A stretch of DNA of 64,000 nucleotides from Acidimicrobiaceae bacterium (GCA_003569125.1 BGOG01000001.1:62001-126000); one strand, 5' to 3'. Counted from the first letter of the stretch, positions 1 to 10,303 are shown. Notes: a model not told the origin generated them from the letters alone. A program made the numbers and translations.

Positions 1-315
1 CGAAAAAAATATATCGGCGACTGGTCGAATCAAGTGTTTGTTTTGCAACGCAAACTTGAAGCACAATTCAACGAACAACGATTACCGGCGAAATATCTGA
101 AAGTGCCGACACTGTTCGTGATCGCCACCGATGACGAAGTGCCCGTATGCGAATTGGTGACGAATCGCCGATGCTTCGAATCAATCGAAGCACCAAAGCA
201 GTTGCTCGAAATCACTGGTGGGCATTTTGGATTGGCATATCAAGGCACAGAGCCATATCGCCAAACACTGAGTGCTACCATCACATTTTTGCGTGGTGCG
301 TTCAGTGAGAAATAA
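1..315 (+). CDS. alpha/beta hydrolase, C-terminal fragment (5' end outside window)
   Basis: Frame is open from base 1; ends ...LLEITGGHFGLAYQGTEPYRQTLSATITFLRG, typical catalytic-His C-terminus of an alpha/beta hydrolase. Confidence 0.55.
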   Translation, partial: RKKYIGDWSNQVFVLQRKLEAQFNEQRLPAKYLKVPTLFVIATDDEVPVCELVTNRRCFESIEAPKQLLEITGGHFGLAYQGTEPYRQTLSATITFLRGAFSEK

Positions 316-1505
316 CCACACGAAGCACCACTCGGTTGAACACTGCCAAAACACAGTTTGTGATCGCGGCAACAACTAAAACTTGACCGACACCGATAGA
401 TGAAGTGACGGCGCCCCAGACGAAGGTGCCGAGCGCGATACCGAACCAAACCATCAACATCGCCAACGATGACCCCCGACCGCGCAACGCATTGGGTAGT
501 TGAACCATAAATGTAGAGAACAAAGTGTTGAGCATCGCCATCGTGCACGCACCACAAATAAAAAGAGATGCGATTGCCACGAGCATGGTCGAAGTAGCCG
601 ACAAAACTGCAGTACTCAGAGACCAAAATGCCGCTGCAAACGAGTGTGATCGTTTCAATGCCGAACTTGGCTCGAATGCGCGGCAAGATCCAGACTGCAC
701 CGACAGAGCCCACTCCGAGAGCACCCGAAAGCAGACCGAAACCGTTTGAAGCGACTTGCAGACTTTGCTTGGCAACAATTGGAAGAACCGAAGTCAGCAC
801 CGATGTAACGCCGAGCATGATCGCCAAACGCAAGGCCAGATTGCGCAACAACTTCGTGCCGGCGACATGTTTGATCCCATATTTAATGACTTGATTGATT
901 GCTTGCCGAGAGTCACTTACTTTTGCCGTTGTCGATCTGTTTCGCATCACGAGCACGATGCCGATAAACGAAACTGCGTTGAGCGCGAATACTGCCCCAG
1001 GATTTATTATCGCGATGATTAACCCGGCGACTGCTGGCCCGACAGATTGAGCGATGTTGCGCGAAACAGCATCCAGACCGATAGCCGGTGGTAAGTGTGG
1101 TTCGTCGACAAGTTCTGGGGTCAGTGCCATGAACGCCGGTGCAGAAAGTGTGAGCGCAACCGATTCTAAAAAAGTACCGAAAATCAAAAGTGCAACAGTG
1201 AGATTTTCTGACCATTGCAAAACAGCGAGTACTGCGGCAACACCAAGTGCGAACAATGAAGTGACTGAAATCAATCGCCGACGGTCAATCATGTCGGCGA
1301 ATGCTCCTGCATAAAGTGCAAGCAGAAAACCCGGCACTGCCCACGCGGTTTGCACGAGACCAACGAGTGTTGGCGAATCTGTGAGAGTTGTCATTGTCCA
1401 TGCGGCAGCCGCGATATGCATGAAGGTGCCAATATTTGAAACCAATCCGGCGATCCAAATGGCGCGAAAGGCGCGAATTTTCAATGGTGACCAAGGACCA
1501 TGCAC
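302..1505 (-). CDS. MFS transporter, frameshifted near 625
   Basis: ORF 240..1505(-) is MFS-like for the first ~290 aa; MFS homology continues in ORF 302..778(-) in another frame. Confidence 0.75.
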
Positions 1506-1598
1506 ACGACAAGATTACAAAACTAAGTAGATCACAAGCATTCGTGGCGATTGCATCAACACATGCGAGGTAGAATTTTCGACAGGAGCAACCAGCCG

Positions 1599-2609
1599 AT
1601 GACGATTTTGACTCAACCCAGTATTTTGCCGTCAGCCAATGATGTCTGCTGGTGCGGTAGTGGACGCAAATATAAGCGTTGTCACAAGCCACTCGAAGGT
1701 CGTGTGCAGCCTGGCAAAGTGAGTCCACGACGGAGCGTGCCAGCCAGCATTGCTCGCCCGCCATATGCCGACACGGGCGAAGTTGTGAGATGGAACGAGC
1801 CGGCTATTAAATCTCCAGAAATAATTACACGAATGCGTCACGCTGGCGCCGTTGCCGCAGAGGTTTTGCGTCTGGCCGGCGAGGCCGTGAAACCGGGCAT
1901 GACGACTGACGAAATTGATATTTATGTGCACGATCTATGCATTGAGCGAAACTCTTATCCGAGCCCACTCAATTACATGGGATATCCGAAGAGTGTCTGT
2001 ACTTCTGTAAATGAAGTGATCTGTCATGGGATTCCTGACTCGCGCAAACTTGAAGAAGGTGACATCGTAAATCTTGATGTCACTTGTTATATCGGCGGCG
2101 TACATGGCGACACGAATGCGACGTTTGCGGTCGGCAAGATTGATGCACAAAATCAAGCGTTGATTGATGCGACCGAAGAATGCATTTGGCACGGAATTGA
2201 AGCAGTGAAGCCCGGACGTCCATTGAGTGATATTGGTCGGGCGATTGAAGATCACGCGAACTTGCACAAACTCGGTGTCGTCCGCGCGTTTGTTGGTCAT
2301 GGCATCGGCGAACAATTTCATACTGATATTCAAGTTCTGCACTATTACGATTCGCGTAATTCTGTGGTGATGCGACCCGGAATGACATTTACGATCGAAC
2401 CGATGATCACACTCGGTACTTGGCAACACAAAATGTGGGATGACGAGTGGACGGCCGTGACAGCCGACGGTACGCGCACCGCACAATTTGAACACATGGT
2501 TTTAGTTACCGAGACTGGCGTAGATGTTTTAACAGGCGGCCCAGGCGCCGTGTCGGGCAAATCACCATTTACCAAACCATCATCTACCAAATCATCATTT
2601 ACTAGGTAA
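1599..2609 (+). CDS. map: type I methionine aminopeptidase with N-terminal SEC-C zinc motif
   Basis: CWCGSGRKYKRCH SEC-C motif, then MetAP signatures (SVNEVICHGIPD, GHGIGEQFH, TIEPM); ATG at 1599 behind aggag. Confidence 0.92.
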   Translation: MTILTQPSILPSANDVCWCGSGRKYKRCHKPLEGRVQPGKVSPRRSVPASIARPPYADTGEVVRWNEPAIKSPEIITRMRHAGAVAAEVLRLAGEAVKPGMTTDEIDIYVHDLCIERNSYPSPLNYMGYPKSVCTSVNEVICHGIPDSRKLEEGDIVNLDVTCYIGGVHGDTNATFAVGKIDAQNQALIDATEECIWHGIEAVKPGRPLSDIGRAIEDHANLHKLGVVRAFVGHGIGEQFHTDIQVLHYYDSRNSVVMRPGMTFTIEPMITLGTWQHKMWDDEWTAVTADGTRTAQFEHMVLVTETGVDVLTGGPGAVSGKSPFTKPSSTKSSFTR

Positions 2610-2676
2610 CTCGTCCGATATCTTTTTGGTTGACCACGAGATGTAGCGTTTGGCAAGAAGAAAACTAGGGGGCAAA

Positions 2677-3465
2677 GTGACTTTCGCAAAAATCAACGGT
2701 CAAGAAATTTTCTATCAAGATTCGGGTGGTAAAGGTCCGGCGGTTATTTTGGCGCACGGTTTCTTGATGGATCAAACAATGTTTGACGCTCAAGTTGCTG
2801 CGTTGTCTCCTGAGTTTCGCGTGATCACCTGGGATGAGCGTGGTTTTGGCCAAACCAAATGGGACGGGAAAGATTTCTCATATTGGGACTCAGCCGATGA
2901 CTGTCTCGGATTAATGGATCACTTGGGAATCAAAAAATGTGTGATCGGCGGAATGTCACAAGGTGGATTTCTCACGATGCGCGCCGCGCTAAAAGCACCT
3001 GAGCGCGTAACTGCGCTCGTACTTATAGATACTGCCGCTGATAACGACGACGCCGAAACCTTGGCGGGTTATCGGATGATGGTAGACACATGGGTTCAAC
3101 ATGGCCCAGTGCCCGATTTAACGGGAGTAATAGCAAACATAATTATTGCTGAGCCAATAGAAAATGCGAAGTCGATTGCCAAGTGGCAGAGTTTCACATC
3201 CGAGGCAGTGCAAGCAACGGCAAAATGTTTGCTTGACCGTGACGACATCACATCGCGACTTGGCGAGATTAAGTGTCCGGCGATAATCATTCATGGCACC
3301 GCAGATACGGCGATTTCAATGGAGCGTGCCGAAGCATTACGCAAAGGCTTGACTGGCGCCGAGAAAATCGTGACGATTGAGGGTGCCGCGCATGCATCAA
3401 ATCTGACGCACGCGAAACTGGTTAATCCGCCACTACTTGAATTTCTGCGTCGGGTGGCGAAATAA
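2677..3465 (+). CDS. alpha/beta fold hydrolase
   Basis: GGMSQGG nucleophile elbow, HGFLMD oxyanion loop; GTG start at 2677 behind aggggg. Confidence 0.85.
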   Translation: MTFAKINGQEIFYQDSGGKGPAVILAHGFLMDQTMFDAQVAALSPEFRVITWDERGFGQTKWDGKDFSYWDSADDCLGLMDHLGIKKCVIGGMSQGGFLTMRAALKAPERVTALVLIDTAADNDDAETLAGYRMMVDTWVQHGPVPDLTGVIANIIIAEPIENAKSIAKWQSFTSEAVQATAKCLLDRDDITSRLGEIKCPAIIIHGTADTAISMERAEALRKGLTGAEKIVTIEGAAHASNLTHAKLVNPPLLEFLRRVAK

Positions 3466-3500
3466 ATTTGATTGTCGGGCGACACTATAGATTTGAGTGA

Positions 3501-4435
3501 ATGATCGCCGATAACGACATGGACAGATACTTAAGGTTCGACCGTGAACAATGGTCTGCCTTGCGGGCGCAAACACCGCTCACGCTCACTGAAAAAGAGC
3601 TCGAGGCTTTGCGCGGCATCAACGACCGAATCGACCTTGATGAGGTCGCAACGGTCTACTTGCCGTTGACACGATTGTTAAACCTCTATGTCGCCGCGAC
3701 GCAAAACTTGCACCGCGTTTCGGCGACATTTCTTGGCACGATGGCACCAAAGATGCCATATGTAATTGGTATCGCGGGCAGTGTGGCGGTTGGCAAAAGC
3801 ACCTCGGCTCGAATTTTGCAGTCACTACTGATGCGTTGGCCCGAGCACCCGCGCGTCGAGCTAATTACCACCGACGGATTTTTATATCCGAACTCGGTGC
3901 TCGAAGAACGCGGACTAATGAATCGCAAAGGGTTTCCTGAGAGTTACGACACCAAGCGACTGTTGCAGTTTGTTCGTGACGTCAAAGCTGGAACTGCAGA
4001 AGTTTCTGCTCCCGTATATAACCACGTTGTTTATGACGTAATGCCGAATCATGAAGAGGTCGTACATCAACCGGATATTTTGATCATTGAAGGCCTGAAT
4101 GTCTTGCAAGTTGGTTCTGGCAATACTGAATTCGTTTCAGATTATTTCGACTTCTCGATTTATATCGACGCACTTGAAAAAGATATTGAAAGTTGGTTAT
4201 CGAACGCTTTCAAACTTTAAGAAAAACCGTTTTTCAAGACCCAAATAGTTTCTTCAGACACTTTGCTGACTTGAATGAAGAACAAGCGGTTGCGCTGGCC
4301 CACGAAATTTGGGCCGGGATTAACGGCAAAAATTTGAAAGAAAATATTCAACCAACTAGGGCTCGCGCGTCACTGGTGATTCAAAAAGGTGCAGACCACA
4401 AGTTTCTGCCGTACACCTCAGAAAACTCTAAATAG
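3501..4435 (+). CDS. coaA: type I pantothenate kinase, frameshifted near 4197
   Basis: [18 protein letters not shown]-loop; ORF 3501..4220 ends abruptly and ORF 4193..4435 carries the conserved C-terminus ([27 protein letters not shown]). Confidence 0.88.
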
Positions 4436-4801
4436 TCAGCGGTGCAGTGAGTTGAGATAGTTGTAGACGGTGATTCGTGAGACGCCCATTGCGTCAGCGA
4501 CATCTTCAACCGCGCGACGCAATGTGAAAGCGCCTCGCTCGTCTAACAGACGAATCGCCCGTTGTTTGCTGGTGCGCGACAAATCTGAAAGTTTCGCGCC
4601 AAGTTCGCGCTCGACAGCCTCGATCATCCGGTCTAGCGCACCATGCAGTGCAGGCAAGCGAACCGCCGCGACAATCACCCCATCGACTTCAAGCGTGATA
4701 TCACCGTTCTTGACGTGATCGACATCAATCAATAATCCACCAATCGCTGAAATGAGTGGCTCAATCGTCGCTAACAATGAATCCTTTTTCTTGTCGTGCA
4801 T
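4436..4801 (-). CDS. HTH domain transcriptional regulator (Fis/DauR-like C-terminal HTH)
   Basis: C-terminal FTLRRAVEDVADAMGVSRITVYNYLNSL HTH; ATG at 4801. Confidence 0.65.
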   Translation of the reverse strand: MHDKKKDSLLATIEPLISAIGGLLIDVDHVKNGDITLEVDGVIVAAVRLPALHGALDRMIEAVERELGAKLSDLSRTSKQRAIRLLDERGAFTLRRAVEDVADAMGVSRITVYNYLNSLHR

Positions 4802-4808
4802 ATGCTGA

Positions 4809-5045
4809 CTATTGTTCGAAACGCGACACTGAAATATTGACAAACGTCGCCCCGTTGCTATAAGCGACGCGCAACAAATCACCGACGACGACCGGCAAAC
4901 TTTCATCGTCGACACTAAACAGCGAACCGAATGGTCCGAAATCTACGGCAATACCATGAGCCTCAACTGCGGCAACCGCGGCAGTGACATGAACACCAGG
5001 GTCTCCCTCGACGAATGGCTCAATCGTGAATTCAACCGTCAACAT
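4809..5045 (-). CDS. thiamine-binding / MTH1187-YkoF-like domain protein
   Basis: MLTVEFTIEPFVEGDPGVHVTAAVAAVEAHGIAVDFGPFGS resembles the family. Confidence 0.7.
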   Translation of the reverse strand: MLTVEFTIEPFVEGDPGVHVTAAVAAVEAHGIAVDFGPFGSLFSVDDESLPVVVGDLLRVAYSNGATFVNISVSRFEQ

Positions 5046-5118
5046 ATGCCGTTCAATATACACAGGCATTTGACGCCGAGAATTGTCGGCTAATTGAGAG
5101 CCGTATGTACGATTGGGT

Positions 5119-6390
5119 ATGGCAAAAGCGTCCAATACTCCTCTAACGGCATCACAAGAGCGACACGGCGCGGCGGCCGGTCTCAAAGATCAAGTCGGTG
5201 GATTAATGGACGCGACAATTGCATTGCGTCGCGGTTTACACAAGTGGCCGGAGATCGGCAATACTTTGCCAAAGACACGCGAGCAAGTTCTCGGTGCGCT
5301 CGAAGGTTTGCCACTTGATATCACCTTGCACGAAACCACCAGTGGTATCGCCGCAATGTTGACCGGCGACAAGCCGGGCCCAACCGTAATGCTGCGCGGT
5401 GACATGGATGCGTTGCCGATGCCCGAAGACACTGATCTTGATTTTGCATCTAAAACAGAGAATTGCATGCATGCCTGTGGTCATGACACGCATACGTCAA
5501 TGTTGGTCAGCACCGCGAAGTTGCTCAGCGAACGACGCAGCGAAATTCCTGGTCGAGTGTTGTTTATGTTTCAGCCCGGCGAAGAGGGCTACCACGGCGC
5601 GAAATTCATGCTAGATGAAGGCCTACTAAATGTTTCAAAATTGAAAGATGGCACCGAATCACCAATCAAGGCCGCCTACGCATTACATATCACTTCGTCG
5701 ATGCCTGCTGGCATGGTCGGCACTCGCGGCGGCCCGGTGATGGCTTCTAGCGATACCCTCTCGATAACGATCACTGGTAAAGGTGGTCACGCATCTGAAC
5801 CATTTAGAACTCTTGATCCGATACCGGTGGCATGCGAAATTGTGCAGGCACTTCAGATGATGATCACACGACGCATCGAAACTTTTGATCCAGCCGTTGT
5901 GACGATCACTAAATTAATTGCTGGCACCACCACCAATGTGATTCCTGAAACGGCAAAAATTGAGGGAACAATTCGTGCGGTGAGTGAAAAGACCCGAAAT
6001 AAAGTTCACGATTCGATACGCCGTGTCGCCGAAGGCATCGCCGCAACTTATGAGATGCAAGCAACGGTTGAAATCAAACTTGGTTACCCAGTAACCGTCA
6101 ACGACACACCAAGCGTAGATTTTGCTCTCGATGTTGCTGAATCACTTCTCGGCGAAGGAAAAGCTGTGCATATGCCATCACCGGTCATGGGGGCCGAAGA
6201 CTTTAGTTATGTTTTGAATCAAATACCTGGGGCGATGGTGTTTCTTGGTGGCACACCACAAGGTGTGAACCCGGCAACAGCGCCACCTAATCATTCAAAT
6301 CGCGTGATGTTCGACGAAGCCGCAATGGCCCACGGCATCGCACTTTATTCGTCGCTTGCCTTGCGCACGCTCGGCGTCACGCTGAACTAA
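5119..6390 (+). CDS. M20 family amidohydrolase (hippurate hydrolase-like)
   Basis: GDMDALPMPE, MHACGHDTH, FQPGEEG motifs. Confidence 0.92.
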   Translation: MAKASNTPLTASQERHGAAAGLKDQVGGLMDATIALRRGLHKWPEIGNTLPKTREQVLGALEGLPLDITLHETTSGIAAMLTGDKPGPTVMLRGDMDALPMPEDTDLDFASKTENCMHACGHDTHTSMLVSTAKLLSERRSEIPGRVLFMFQPGEEGYHGAKFMLDEGLLNVSKLKDGTESPIKAAYALHITSSMPAGMVGTRGGPVMASSDTLSITITGKGGHASEPFRTLDPIPVACEIVQALQMMITRRIETFDPAVVTITKLIAGTTTNVIPETAKIEGTIRAVSEKTRNKVHDSIRRVAEGIAATYEMQATVEIKLGYPVTVNDTPSVDFALDVAESLLGEGKAVHMPSPVMGAEDFSYVLNQIPGAMVFLGGTPQGVNPATAPPNHSNRVMFDEAAMAHGIALYSSLALRTLGVTLN

Positions 6391-6395
6391 CAAAA

Positions 6396-7607
6396 ATGCG
6401 CCCGCTTGAAGGGGTTCGCGTGCTCGACTTCACTCGAGTCTTATCCGGGCCTCATGCGACACGAATGTTGTGCGATCTCGGTGCCGATGTAATCAAAGTT
6501 GAACAACCCAGCGGCGATCTGACTCGATTTTCAAGTCCGCGCATCAACTCGAACGCCACGTATTTCATTCAACAGAATGTCGGCAAACGAAATATCTCGC
6601 TCGATCTGACAAAGCCTGAAGCAGTTGCACTGGTTACACAACTTGTCGACAAGTGCGATGTGGTGATTGAAAACTTTCGGCCAGGCGTGATGAAACGAAT
6701 GAAACTCGATCAAACAACTTTGCGCGCCAAGAACTCGCGACTCGTCTATGCATCAATAACTGGCTACGGCAACACGGGCCCATGGGTTGATCGTCGAGCC
6801 TATGCGCCGGTTGTAAATGCCGAGATGGGATTGACAAAGCGTCAAGGCGATGCTCGCGGCGGAGCATACGCCAACGATCCGTTCAGTCACGGAGATGTCT
6901 ACACAGCGGTCGAATGCGCGGCGGCGATTTTGGCGGCACTATTTCAGCGCGAGCGCACGGGCGAAGGTCAATACATAGATTTGTCGATGGCACAAACTTT
7001 GCTTTATGTCAACGAACATGCACACGACGCACTTTGGGATAAACCTGTTTCGCCGGATTCGATTCGCTCGTTTCGCCCAGAAGATTATCCGGTGCTAACC
7101 ACAGGCGACGGAGTTACATCAGTTGTTAGTGGCCACCCTGCAGAGCGAGGAACGTTCGACTTTTTCGTTGCGGCAATGAAGACACCGCATCTTCTTGATG
7201 ACCCACGGTTTAGAACCGTAGAAACACGTCTCGCAAACTTGGATGCGCTGATGCAACTGATCGAAGACTGGGCACAAACGATCGCAACCGTCGACGAACT
7301 TGAAGCCGAACTCGCCAAACACAAGTTGGCGATGGGTCAACTGCGAAGTGTAAGTGAAGTTGCACAAACTGATTGGGCCAAACAACGCAACGCTTTTATT
7401 GAAATTAGCGACCGTGGCGACGGCAAAATAAAGTTGCCAAATTCGCCGTGGATTTTTTCTGGTTCAGACACATCAACTCGCGGTGTTGCTAAATATCGCG
7501 GCGAAGATAATCAAGAGGTTTTCAGCGAACTGCTCGGGCTCTCAGAACAACAGATCCAAGACTTATATCGACGCGAAATTTTGTCGCAACGTTTGCCAAA
7601 TAAATAA
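6396..7607 (+). CDS. CaiB/BaiF family CoA transferase
   Basis: LEGVRVLDFTRVLSGPHATRMLCDLGADVIKVEQPSGD, NVGKRNISLDL, ENFRPGV signatures. Confidence 0.95.
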   Translation: MRPLEGVRVLDFTRVLSGPHATRMLCDLGADVIKVEQPSGDLTRFSSPRINSNATYFIQQNVGKRNISLDLTKPEAVALVTQLVDKCDVVIENFRPGVMKRMKLDQTTLRAKNSRLVYASITGYGNTGPWVDRRAYAPVVNAEMGLTKRQGDARGGAYANDPFSHGDVYTAVECAAAILAALFQRERTGEGQYIDLSMAQTLLYVNEHAHDALWDKPVSPDSIRSFRPEDYPVLTTGDGVTSVVSGHPAERGTFDFFVAAMKTPHLLDDPRFRTVETRLANLDALMQLIEDWAQTIATVDELEAELAKHKLAMGQLRSVSEVAQTDWAKQRNAFIEISDRGDGKIKLPNSPWIFSGSDTSTRGVAKYRGEDNQEVFSELLGLSEQQIQDLYRREILSQRLPNK

Positions 7608-7612
7608 AATCA

Positions 7613-8095
7613 CTAACGGCCCGAGTGTCCGAACCCACCACCCCGATCTTCACCTTCAAGTTGTTCGACAACTTGCCAAGTCGTTTCTACAACTTCTTGA
7701 ATCACTAATTGTGCGATGCGATCACCACGCTTCACCTGATAGTCGATATTTGGATCGGTGTTGATCATGATTACTTGAAGCTCACCGCGATACCCGCTGT
7801 CGATGATTCCGGGTGTATTGACGAGTGTGACTCCGTGTTTTAGTGCAAGTCCACTTCGCGGCACGACTTGTCCAAAAAAACCAACAGGTATCGCCACTGC
7901 AATGCCGGTTGGCACGAGTGCCCTGCCACCGCGGGCGGGCAAGACAATGTCAATACGCGCGTGCAAGTCGATGCCGGCATCGCCGGTGTGGGCTGCTATG
8001 GGCAGTGGCAGATCCAAGTCGAGACGCTGAACTGGCACAGAAACTTTTTTATTTAGGTCTCGATTTACCACAAGTATCAGATTAGAGCCCGACAT
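7613..8095 (-). CDS. dut: dUTP diphosphatase
   Basis: HTGDAGIDL, VVPRSGLALKHGVTLVNTPGIIDSGYRGE, GDRIAQLVI, GGFGHSG motifs. Confidence 0.95.
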   Translation of the reverse strand: MSGSNLILVVNRDLNKKVSVPVQRLDLDLPLPIAAHTGDAGIDLHARIDIVLPARGGRALVPTGIAVAIPVGFFGQVVPRSGLALKHGVTLVNTPGIIDSGYRGELQVIMINTDPNIDYQVKRGDRIAQLVIQEVVETTWQVVEQLEGEDRGGGFGHSGR

Positions 8096-8114
8096 CACAG
8101 CCCAGCGATAGCCA

Positions 8115-8708
8115 GTGAAAGTGCGTAGACGCCGAGAAACTAATAGATTGCTTGGCGTGCTTGTATGGATGGATCTTGAGATGACGGGTCTTGACCCAGC
8201 GACCGAGGTAATAGTTGAAATTGCCACGCTGATCACCGATGACGAATTGAATGTGATCGCCGAAGGACCAGATTTAGTTATCTCTCAACCTGAAACCGTA
8301 CTTACGGCTATGGATCCATTTGTGGTCGAGATGCACACGAGTTCTGGTTTGCTGGCTGCGATTCGTGAATCAACCATCACGCTTGACCAGGCCGGCGCGC
8401 AAACCTTCGAGTTTATAAAAAAACATATTCCCGAACCACGCACAATACCGCTGTGCGGAAACTCGATTGGCACTGATCGCAGATTTTTGGCGAAATATTT
8501 GCCTGAGATTGAAAATTATCTGCACTACCGCAGCGTTGACGTTTCAACAATCAAAGAACTCGTAAAGCGCTGGTATCCAGGGCTCGAAATTTCTCGACCA
8601 ACAAAGACTGGCGCGCATCGGGCACTCGACGATGTACAAGAAAGTATTCGCGAACTAAAGTTTTATCGCGAAAATGTATTCAAAGAAAATACTGTTACTC
8701 AAAAATAA
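8115..8708 (+). CDS. orn: oligoribonuclease (true start probably ~8151-8160)
   Basis: VWMDLEMTGLDPATEVIVEIATLITD, CGNSIGTDRRFL, HRALDDVQESI. Confidence 0.95.
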   Translation: MKVRRRRETNRLLGVLVWMDLEMTGLDPATEVIVEIATLITDDELNVIAEGPDLVISQPETVLTAMDPFVVEMHTSSGLLAAIRESTITLDQAGAQTFEFIKKHIPEPRTIPLCGNSIGTDRRFLAKYLPEIENYLHYRSVDVSTIKELVKRWYPGLEISRPTKTGAHRALDDVQESIRELKFYRENVFKENTVTQK

Positions 8709-9462
8709 GTTCCGTGACTGCCGCGACTTCGCCGTCGTCAAGCACATGTCGCAAAATAACTCGACCATCTAGATTTTGCGTTACTATTTGCACTTTATCG
8801 CCCGGGTCGACTGCGCCGTGATGTTCGACCGTTGCCCGAAGCGGTGCACGCTGACCCGAGTTTGCGCCCAAATATTCTTCGAGAACTTCCCAATATGCGG
8901 CGTTATTGAGATGACCAACTGCATCCATGTCGCTGAATCGAATCGGCCAGTCTTGCGATGTCGCGTTGTTGCTCGCTAAATCCGGCAAATTTCTGCCAAT
9001 TTCTAATCGAGACGAGATCTTTCGGCCGTTTGTCGCCGATGACAGTAGATCGATCAAATCTTTGGATAATGCCACAGGCTTCATCGTTTTGAAATCAACC
9101 CGCACCCACAGTGCCGCTGTCTCAATAACGACCTCACCAGCGCACTTGATTTGTGTGCGCCGCTCAGCCCAATGCGAACCCAATCCACCACACCAAGTCG
9201 TCAGCGCAATCTCGTCCAAATATTTTGGAAACGCAGTCACCCACATCTGGGTTCGCCGCACAACCCATGAATGTGGCTCACTATAGTTTCCGTCCAGCGA
9301 ATCATCGGTTGCAATGTCTTGTAAATAACGCGCAACGGCGTCTAGACGCACTCTTCCCTTTGGGGTGACATCGCCAAGACGTACTTTGCGAGATGTCGAA
9401 AACTTGCGACCGAATTGCGAAATCGGGCTCGGCAAAGACGCTGAATGACTAGCTTTTGCCAT
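8695..9462 (-). CDS. acyl-ACP thioesterase family protein
   Basis: Double hotdog; FSDMDAVGHLNNAAYWEVLEE, WVVRRTQMWV. Confidence 0.82.
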   Translation of the reverse strand: MAKASHSASLPSPISQFGRKFSTSRKVRLGDVTPKGRVRLDAVARYLQDIATDDSLDGNYSEPHSWVVRRTQMWVTAFPKYLDEIALTTWCGGLGSHWAERRTQIKCAGEVVIETAALWVRVDFKTMKPVALSKDLIDLLSSATNGRKISSRLEIGRNLPDLASNNATSQDWPIRFSDMDAVGHLNNAAYWEVLEEYLGANSGQRAPLRATVEHHGAVDPGDKVQIVTQNLDGRVILRHVLDDGEVAAVTELIFE

Positions 9463-9680
9463 GATGAAACCCTAGCCAGTATTGGGTCTGATGGGCTTTT
9501 CGTGATTATGAAATTAAATCGCTTGGAAACTGAGCCAAGTTATGGTTTCATAGATACCTGATGTTCGCAACAACTAATCACCCTTTGGCAATCGCCAACA
9601 TGCGCATTGTTAATACGCGCACGATTAAATTTGTGCGAACCTCAAGTAAATCTCGCTGGTTTAACACGGCGAAAAGTTTC

Positions 9681-9798
9681 GTTGATTATTCAACCAAACA
9701 GCCAACCCGACATCTCGGGATGCATCTGACGTAAAAGATTTCACGTCGGAGAAATCCACGAGACCGTCGGGTGAAAACCCGGCGGTCTTTTTGTTTTT
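9681..9798 (+). ncRNA. candidate structured RNA / leader element upstream of whiB
   Basis: Tandem hairpins GTTGA/TCAAC (9681-9694), CCCGA/TCGGG (9706-9719), TCTGACGT/ACGTCGGA (9725-9750), then terminator hairpin (9761-9798). Confidence 0.4.
9761..9798 (+). terminator. intrinsic terminator
   Basis: AGACCGTCGGGT-GAAA-ACCCGGCGGTCT stem (one G-U) followed by TTTTGTTTTT. Confidence 0.85.
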
Positions 9799-9872
9799 CC
9801 GGCGTGAAGCTATTCAACTAGCTGAACAAATAAAACAAGCAAAGCCCAACTAACGAATGAAAGGAACAGGAA

Positions 9873-10241
9873 ATGACATTATTAGATACACAGTTCTCAC
9901 AACACGAAACTGGTGAAAGTTTTAAATTTGCAATCGATGACAATCCACAATTCGTCCTTTCGGCGATGCGTTGCAACGATGGCAATGGAACTTTGTCGTA
10001 TTTGTTCTTTTCGGATGAATTCGTCGATGTTGCTCGAGCCAAGGCGATTTGCGCTAGATGTACGACCAAGGCCGAATGCCTTGCTGGTGCACTTGATCGC
10101 AACGAACCATGGGGCGTGTGGGGCGGAGAACTAATTGAAGAAGGTCGCATTCGCACGACAAAGCGTCCACGTGGGCGACCAGTCACAAAGCCGTGCGCCG
10201 TGTTGACCATTCAAGAAGTGCCACTGCCTGCTCACTGGTAG
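9873..10241 (+). CDS. whiB: WhiB family Fe-S transcriptional regulator
   Basis: Four Cys including CARCTTKAEC, GVWGG motif, basic RPRGRP tail; RBS aaggaacagg. Confidence 0.93.
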   Translation: MTLLDTQFSQHETGESFKFAIDDNPQFVLSAMRCNDGNGTLSYLFFSDEFVDVARAKAICARCTTKAECLAGALDRNEPWGVWGGELIEEGRIRTTKRPRGRPVTKPCAVLTIQEVPLPAHW

Positions 10242-10303
10242 ACGTAACTATCAATATCTGCGTGTGTTCTTGCGGGTTCAATCGCAGTCGCTAGCCTGCT
10301 TTC

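Noticed and set aside
240-600. C-terminal 120 aa of ORF 240..1505 as novel MFS tail
   Set aside because: Cys/Arg-rich nonsense after a frameshift; the true continuation is in ORF 302..778
2560-2609. Repeat at the end of map (FTKPSSTKSSFTR)
   Set aside because: Very short degenerate repeat, likely an unconstrained tail
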